This document shows positions 59,502 through 64,000 of a stretch of DNA of 64,000 bases, one piece after another. The first letter of the stretch is position 1. Every line of letters begins with the position of its first letter. The position numbers and the translations under genes were made by a program. The notes beneath the pieces were generated by a model, which was given only the letters and a program-made list of their open reading frames with translations, was not told the origin of the DNA and did not search any database. This DNA is from Heterotrichella gracilis (Eukaryota; Sar; Xanthophyceae; Tribonematales; Xanthonemataceae), in assembly GCA_032358255.1 (NCBI GenBank), contig JAULBX010000002.1:372001-436000 (forward strand). Reading direction: 5' to 3'.

Positions 59502-60570
59502 TTTTAAAAACTTCGAGATAAGAATGTTTATGTGCTTTTACACAATAGTTTTTAATAACAGTTTCTCTTCCTTTATTGCCTACTTCAATTCTTAACGTTT
59601 CGCTCTCAATTAGATTTGAGAGAACAATTAACCATTCTTCATTCGTACTTACCAAAAATCCATTCTCGCCATTTTGAATGATATCTTTATTTACACCAAC
59701 AGCGCTCATTACAACAGGCACAGCACAGGCCATGTAGGAAAGCCCTTTAAGGCCGCATTTACCGTTTGCCCATTCATCATCCGGCAAAGGCATTAAACCA
59801 ATATCCAAAGAGTTTAATTCGCTTACTTCCGTATTCTCTTTCCATTCTATTGCTTCTACATTTAAAGTTTCGTGTCTATAGTATTTATCACCAATAACTT
59901 TAAACTTCAATTTGTTTCTATACTTCTCCTGCAATTTAATAAGAACCGGAACCAATAATTCAAAATGTTTTATGGTACTAATGCTACCACTCCAGCCTAT
60001 AGTTATTAATTTCTTATTGCGGTGTTCTGTTTTTGGAACATGCCAATCTGAATTTACAGTGGTTGGAATAATAACAACATTTTTATTATAAGGCTTGGCT
60101 TTCTCTGCCAAATAAGCATTACCGGCAATTACGCAGTGTGCGTTGGCAACATTCGTGTAAAATTTTTCAGGTTTTTTTATCCACTCCCATTTTTTATTTC
60201 CGGGACTGGTATCGGCTAACCAAATGCTATCATCAAAATCAAAAATAACATAAGCGCCGGAGTGAAATGCTTTTTTTTCAAAATAGGAACTTCCTAAAAA
60301 AGATGTTTCTCTTTGAATAAAAATGATATCGTATTTTTTAAATTGAAAAGAGTCTTTTAAACGGATAAAAACAGATTTAATTAATATAAGAACTTTTGCT
60401 AAAAAATTTCCTTTAGAATAAAATAGTTCATCGTCCTTTTCATTAAGCAGGTAAGAGAATTTGAATTTAAAGCCATTCTCTTCTAAAAAAGGTAAATACT
60501 GTTCGAACCTGTACCGTTGGCTGGGCGAGCGTTTTGGCCTATGAGCGCAAAGTATCAGTACACTGGCCAT
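59482..60570 (-). CDS. Glycosyltransferase, GT4-like GT-B fold
   Basis: The 362 residues have an N-terminal Rossmann half (ILCAHRPKRSPSQRYRFEQYLPFLEENGF, FIQRETSFLG) and a C-terminal donor-binding half (LITIGWSGSISTIKHFELLVPVL, SLDIGLMPLPDDEWANGKCGLKGLSYMACAVPVVMS). The last motif corresponds to the EX7E-like region of GT4 enzymes, with Lys-Cys-Gly in place of the first Glu. It is probably cytoplasmic and transfers a sugar to lipid or surface glycan. It is not within a larger polysaccharide cluster. It lies 2 bases after the channel-like gene. Confidence 0.88.
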   Translation of the reverse strand: MASVLILCAHRPKRSPSQRYRFEQYLPFLEENGFKFKFSYLLNEKDDELFYSKGNFLAKVLILIKSVFIRLKDSFQFKKYDIIFIQRETSFLGSSYFEKKAFHSGAYVIFDFDDSIWLADTSPGNKKWEWIKKPEKFYTNVANAHCVIAGNAYLAEKAKPYNKNVVIIPTTVNSDWHVPKTEHRNKKLITIGWSGSISTIKHFELLVPVLIKLQEKYRNKLKFKVIGDKYYRHETLNVEAIEWKENTEVSELNSLDIGLMPLPDDEWANGKCGLKGLSYMACAVPVVMSAVGVNKDIIQNGENGFLVSTNEEWLIVLSNLIESETLRIEVGNKGRETVIKNYCVKAHKHSYLEVFKNAESTR

Positions 60571-60572
60571 TT

Positions 60573-60917
60573 CTATTCCTCTATGTCAATTCTAAACTTA
60601 TGAAGGAACCTATGAACAACAGGCGAAATAATAATTGCAACCGAAGTTAAAAAAGTAACACCACTATAGATCGCATAAAAAGAAGCGAAGATCTTTCCGC
60701 CATTATTTATGGCTTTGTCAACCGGTCCCATTCCTGTTAAGATCATACTGGCATTATACAAACTATCTACCCATCCTAAATTAAAGTAGTAGTGGTAGCC
60801 GATCATACCAATTAATAATGAAAAGGCTAAAATAATAAGGCCTGCAATAGCACTTCGTACAATTTTATTTACGAAGTGCTTTTGAGTAGGTAAACGTTTT
60901 ACACCAGAGCCGGACAT
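60573..60917 (-). CDS. Two-TM channel-like membrane protein
   Basis: The 114 residues have helices at about 22-48 and 76-101 linked by a loop with GWVDSLYNASMILTGMGPVDKA. The arrangement TM, pore-like helix, short TGMGP turn, TM (FASFYAIYSGVTFLTSVAIII) recalls the Ion_trans_2 pore module. The turn stands where a K+ channel has TVGYG, so selectivity is uncertain. The basic tail HRFLHKFRID would be cytoplasmic. It lies 3 bases after the AAA ATPase gene and 2 bases before the glycosyltransferase gene. Confidence 0.75.
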   Translation of the reverse strand: MSGSGVKRLPTQKHFVNKIVRSAIAGLIILAFSLLIGMIGYHYYFNLGWVDSLYNASMILTGMGPVDKAINNGGKIFASFYAIYSGVTFLTSVAIIISPVVHRFLHKFRIDIEE

Positions 60918-60920
60918 AAT

Positions 60921-63539
60921 TTAGCTTCCGAATTTAAAGCCTAAAGTTTGTCTGCTGCCTGATGATTGAGTTTGCAGATGTTTAACATCATCAAAAATTA
61001 ACTCCGTAAGATGTTCCTTCTTACGTTGATCGCTTGGCATAGAAGCCAAACGTAAATTTTGTTTCATTACTACATCACCAACAACTTGCCTTGCCGTTCT
61101 TGCATTGCCAAAAAATTTATCGCGTGTTTCGTAAATATTAGCTAAGTAAGATCTTAAATGCGCTTCGGCTTCAGGATTTGCAGTTAAACTTTCTTTTTGC
61201 AATAAATTTTTTGTGATCACCCATAATTGTTCTGCCTGGTAATCTTCAAAAACAAAGGTTTTATCAAAACGTGATTTAAAGCCTGGATTACTTTCAATGA
61301 ACATATGCATGTTTTCAGGATAACCTGCAACAATGATCCCAAATTTTCCACGTTGGTCTTCCATACGTTTTAAAATTACCTGAATGGCTTCTTGTCCAAA
61401 ATCATTTCCTCCATGTCCGGCTAAACCATAAGCTTCATCAATAAATAAAATTCCACCCATAGCTTCTTCGATTACGGCTGCCGTTTTTGTAGCTGTTTGT
61501 CCAACATAACCTGCCACTAAACCTTCCCTATCAACTTCAACTACATGGCCACGCTCTATTACACCTAAGGCTTTATAAATTTTTGCCATGATACGTGCTA
61601 AAGTTGTTTTTCCAGTACCCGGGTTGCCGGAGAACACAGAGTGAAGCGAGAATTTATTTACAACATCTTTACCTGTTTCGTTATAAAAGCGAATTAGTTT
61701 TACTAACTCGTGGATATCCTGTTTTATTTTATCCATACCCACTAATTCATTCAACTCAGCTAAAGCATCATTTAATTGTTTATCGTTCACAATTAATTTC
61801 AGTTTCTTTTTCTGTTCTGTAACAAATACATCTTCAAGATCCGCTAACGAAATAGTTGAGAGGTCTTCTTTTGTAAGATTTGCAAGATCAGTTGATTTCA
61901 TTAAACGTAAACCCATGTTTTGTTTTGCTTCTTCAACAACGGCATTAACAAAGCGAGCATTACCAAAATGCTCATCACGTTTACGGTATGCTTCGATTAA
62001 TTGTTCTTTTAAATAAGCATCGGCATCTGGCGCAAAAGTAATTTGTTTTTGACCTGATGTATAAACGGCAATAGCATGAAGTTCTTCAGGCAAATAATCA
62101 TCAAAGTGAAAATACTCTGTGAAACGTGATTTTAATCCAGGGTTACTTTCTATAAAACTTCTTATTTGTTTAGGATAGCCAGCGCCAATAATAGCAATAT
62201 CACCGGGACCATCACTCATTTCTTTTAAAAGCATTTCAATAACTTCTTTACCAAAATCTTTGCTATCATCATCTGAACGAGCTAATGAATATGCCTCATC
62301 TATAAATAAAATACCGCCGCGGGCGCTATCTATCATTTTTTTAGTTTTTGGTGCTGTTTGCCCTATATACTCACCAACCAATGCGGCGCGATCTACTTCA
62401 ACAACGTGACCTTTGGTTAACAAGCCCATTTTATTATAGATCTTGCCTAACATTTTTACAATGGTAGTTTTTCCTGTTCCGGGATTACCGGTGAAAATAC
62501 TATGCAAAGCAATTTTACCCGAATCATCAAAACCTTTTTCTTTACGAAGTTTATTAAAATTTAAGTAAGTAATATTCTCGCGAATAGATTTTTTTACACC
62601 TTCTAAACCTATCAACGCATCTAATTCGGCTAGTAATTCCTCCAACGTTTTTTCAGAAGCACCTTCGTTATTATTTGGATTTTGACTTGCGCTTGAATTA
62701 CCTGCAGTTAAAGTTTGCTCAATGGTTTTTAATAATGGTGTTTCACCCTCTTCTTCAACGTTTGCACAATTAAACGTAGTTGCCCCAATTAACACATCGT
62801 TAAAAACAACTTCCACTAAATATTTGTCGTCTGTCCAAATGCCGGGCGTATCGCTACCCCAGGCTTTTTCAAAAGTATAAGTGTAATCGATTTTGTTTGC
62901 ATCTACATAACCAGTTTGCACTACCGAAGCTTTTGGCTGACCCGAGTCATCGTGAAAATTCACAAACAATTCGTAATGATAATCAAGGGCTGTGATGTTT
63001 TTGAATTTAACTTCAGCCCAAACATATTTTGTATCGTTCTTGCTAAAAGTTTTTAGGTATTTGCGATTACGTTCTTGCCATCCATCATGATGACTGTTGT
63101 ACAATTTAATATGTTCAATTTCCAAATATGGATTTGCGTGAGTAGTTACTTCGCCAACATCATTAATGTGAAATAATTTTTCACCAATAAAAACATCATC
63201 AACATAGGCTTGCCACAAATAGCTGCCTTTTGTCCAAAAGCCACCTTTATTTTCAACTCCCCAACCATCGCGTAAATAAAAAATGTTCTCATCTTTTTTT
63301 ACATTAATGGTTAATTCTCGGTTACATATTTCTTTTTTACCAACATTTTCAACGCACTTGAGATTTACTTTCGCTGTCCAATCTTCTTCGTCAAATAGTT
63401 TATTAAAAATTGCCAATTCAACCCGTATATAATCTATCTCAGCTTTATCCATTGCTGTACGGTAACGTTTTTGGTTGTTCACCATCCACTCATTGTTGCA
63501 AAATGTTTGCAAGCTCTTAAACTTGTATCTTTTCTCCAT
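60921..63539 (-). CDS. Double CbbX/SpoVK-type AAA+ ATPase with duplicated beta-rich N-terminal domains
   Basis: The ATG at 63539 is chosen; a TTG lies two codons upstream. Residue numbers below count from that TTG, so subtract 2. N-terminal residues about 22-132 and 150-265 are two related beta-rich units; compare GGFWTKGSYLWQAYVDDVFIG with PGIWTDDKYLVEVVFNDVLIG. A Ser/Asn linker follows, then two CbbX-type AAA+ modules: Walker A GNPGTGKT at about 353-360 and 640-647, Walker B GILFIDEAY at about 411-419 and 698-706, each with GQTA and an Arg-finger region SNPGxKSRF. It probably remodels a protein complex using ATP, with the beta domains choosing the client. It heads a five-gene operon. Confidence 0.92.
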   Translation of the reverse strand: MEKRYKFKSLQTFCNNEWMVNNQKRYRTAMDKAEIDYIRVELAIFNKLFDEEDWTAKVNLKCVENVGKKEICNRELTINVKKDENIFYLRDGWGVENKGGFWTKGSYLWQAYVDDVFIGEKLFHINDVGEVTTHANPYLEIEHIKLYNSHHDGWQERNRKYLKTFSKNDTKYVWAEVKFKNITALDYHYELFVNFHDDSGQPKASVVQTGYVDANKIDYTYTFEKAWGSDTPGIWTDDKYLVEVVFNDVLIGATTFNCANVEEEGETPLLKTIEQTLTAGNSSASQNPNNNEGASEKTLEELLAELDALIGLEGVKKSIRENITYLNFNKLRKEKGFDDSGKIALHSIFTGNPGTGKTTIVKMLGKIYNKMGLLTKGHVVEVDRAALVGEYIGQTAPKTKKMIDSARGGILFIDEAYSLARSDDDSKDFGKEVIEMLLKEMSDGPGDIAIIGAGYPKQIRSFIESNPGLKSRFTEYFHFDDYLPEELHAIAVYTSGQKQITFAPDADAYLKEQLIEAYRKRDEHFGNARFVNAVVEEAKQNMGLRLMKSTDLANLTKEDLSTISLADLEDVFVTEQKKKLKLIVNDKQLNDALAELNELVGMDKIKQDIHELVKLIRFYNETGKDVVNKFSLHSVFSGNPGTGKTTLARIMAKIYKALGVIERGHVVEVDREGLVAGYVGQTATKTAAVIEEAMGGILFIDEAYGLAGHGGNDFGQEAIQVILKRMEDQRGKFGIIVAGYPENMHMFIESNPGFKSRFDKTFVFEDYQAEQLWVITKNLLQKESLTANPEAEAHLRSYLANIYETRDKFFGNARTARQVVGDVVMKQNLRLASMPSDQRKKEHLTELIFDDVKHLQTQSSGSRQTLGFKFGS

Positions 63540-63612
63540 TATCAAAAAATTTTATCTATTAAAAATAAAGAAACTAATTAAAAAAAGGAAATTATTTGGC
63601 CTTTTTTTGAGT

Positions 63613-63643
63613 TTGGGCTTTAAGGTTTAAAGGCTTATTTTTG
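63613..63643 (+). promoter_or_regulatory. Promoter of the MarC gene
   Basis: TTG (63613-63615), 20 bases, TATTTTTG (63636-63643). The ATG at 63650 follows only 6 bases after the -7 box, so the mRNA would be nearly leaderless. Confidence 0.55.
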
Positions 63644-63649
63644 TAAGTA

Positions 63650-64000
63650 ATGAACCTTGTTTTTGACATTGTAGAAATATTAAAGGTAACCACCGTGTTA
63701 TTTGCGGTTATAGACGTAATTGGCTCAATACCAGTCATTATCAGCCTTAAACAAAAAGCCGGGGATATTGATTCTTTTAAAGCCTCATGGGTTTCGCTGG
63801 CAATTATGCTTGTTTTTTTATTTATCGGCCAAAGTATTCTTGACATTATTGGCATTAAAGTAGAGGATTTTGCCATTGCGGGCTCTTTTGTTTTGTTTTT
63901 TATAGCCCTTGAAATGATCTTAGGAATAAAAATTTATAAGGATGAAGTACCAGCAACAGCATCGGTTGTTCCGTTAGCTTTTCCATTAATTGCAGGAACG
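63650..64000 (+). CDS. MarC family membrane protein, 3' partial
   Basis: An ATG at 63650 opens a frame of 117 codons that runs to the window edge without a stop. The protein starts MNLVFDIVEILKVTTVLFAV and continues with IDVIGSIPVIISLKQK, ASWVSLAIMLVFLFIGQSILDIIGIKV, FAIAGSFVLFFIALEMILG and VVPLAFPLIAGT. These are the first four helices of the MarC (UPF0056) family, including its conserved Asp/Gly-Pro loop and P-L-A-x-P-x-x-A-G-T motif. The function is not established. It is divergent from the AAA ATPase operon. Confidence 0.92.
   Translation, partial: MNLVFDIVEILKVTTVLFAVIDVIGSIPVIISLKQKAGDIDSFKASWVSLAIMLVFLFIGQSILDIIGIKVEDFAIAGSFVLFFIALEMILGIKIYKDEVPATASVVPLAFPLIAGT

Noticed and set aside
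58405-63539. A complete type VI secretion or contractile injection system
   Set aside because: Only one Hcp/TssD-like gene is present; no sheath, baseplate or ClpV-type gene. The AAA+ protein is of CbbX type, so the link is not supported.
63592-63876. 94-codon minus-strand frame at the right edge
   Set aside because: Antisense to the MarC gene, whose plus-strand frame has clear family motifs.
1-64000. CRISPR array, tRNA or rRNA genes, integrase or prophage genes
   Set aside because: No regular direct-repeat array, no tRNA-like cloverleaf with flanking CCA, no rRNA-like conserved segments and no phage structural genes were found by eye.

Overview
This 64 kb window is a chromosomal piece of a member of the Bacteroidota, most likely a free-living Flavobacteriales- or Sphingobacteriales-type organism (my inference; the family cannot be fixed from the sequence). 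The evidence is: about nine secreted proteins ending in the type IX secretion (T9SS) type A sorting domain; promoters of the Bacteroidota form TTG-N19/20-TAnnTTTG; type III glutamine synthetase; the DAHP synthase-chorismate mutase fusion; Porin_10, DUF4783 and OMP_b-brl_3 proteins; A+T-rich DNA; many TTG starts; and almost no Shine-Dalgarno sequences. No rRNA, tRNA, CRISPR array, integrase or prophage was seen.

Layout. 1-6.2 kb: the end of a TPR signalling protein that lacks its usual phosphatase domain, a beta-flower repeat protein, and secreted T9SS proteins, including two tandem paralogous esterase-like hydrolases. 6.2-8.0 kb: a LytS/LytTR two-component pair. Matching 21-bp-period direct repeats lie before the kinase gene and before the neighbouring esterase operon. 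8.0-9.0 kb: about 1 kb of non-coding, hairpin-rich, repeat-like DNA. 9-11.2 kb: glnN with a clear promoter and terminator. 11.4-13.4 kb: a type II restriction-modification pair with convergent, overlapping gene ends and a 30-bp perfect palindrome before the methyltransferase. 13.4-20.9 kb: small accessory and housekeeping genes (YcxB-like, porin-like, DUF1801, SRPBCC, AlkB, VOC), separated by REP-like and MITE-like repeats.

20.9-28.3 kb is the most coherent system: DUF3124 lipoprotein, ECF sigma, a putative anti-sigma factor, a CpxP/CnrX-like periplasmic sensor, a YHYH protein, a multicopper oxidase, a thioredoxin-like protein, an MbnP-like protein and an MbnH-like di-haem protein. Two copies of one ECF-type promoter motif, with identical spacing, precede the anti-sigma and YHYH genes. 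Together these suggest a copper-responsive extracytoplasmic regulon.

28.3-43.4 kb: plsY, glutamate dehydrogenase, YjjG-like phosphatase, a large T9SS protein, an amidohydrolase lipoprotein, DPP IV, a sirtuin, a 51-residue Cys-rich protein, DAHP synthase-chorismate mutase and a TonB-receptor-like barrel. 43.4-48.5 kb: a second ECF sigma/membrane-protein pair leading into a TMTC-like GT-C membrane protein with EF-hand-like loops inserted in its first extracytoplasmic loop. 48.6-58.8 kb: TrmH methyltransferase, MCE/MlaD protein, a two-subunit CCG/4Fe-4S oxidoreductase, TPR lipoprotein, patatin, porin, rlmH, DUF4783-nadC and an orphan TssD/Hcp-like gene. 58.8-63.5 kb (minus strand): a tight five-gene operon of a double CbbX-type AAA+ ATPase with duplicated beta-rich N-terminal domains, a two-TM channel-like protein, a glycosyltransferase and two DUF1801 paralogues. 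A MarC family gene runs off the right edge.
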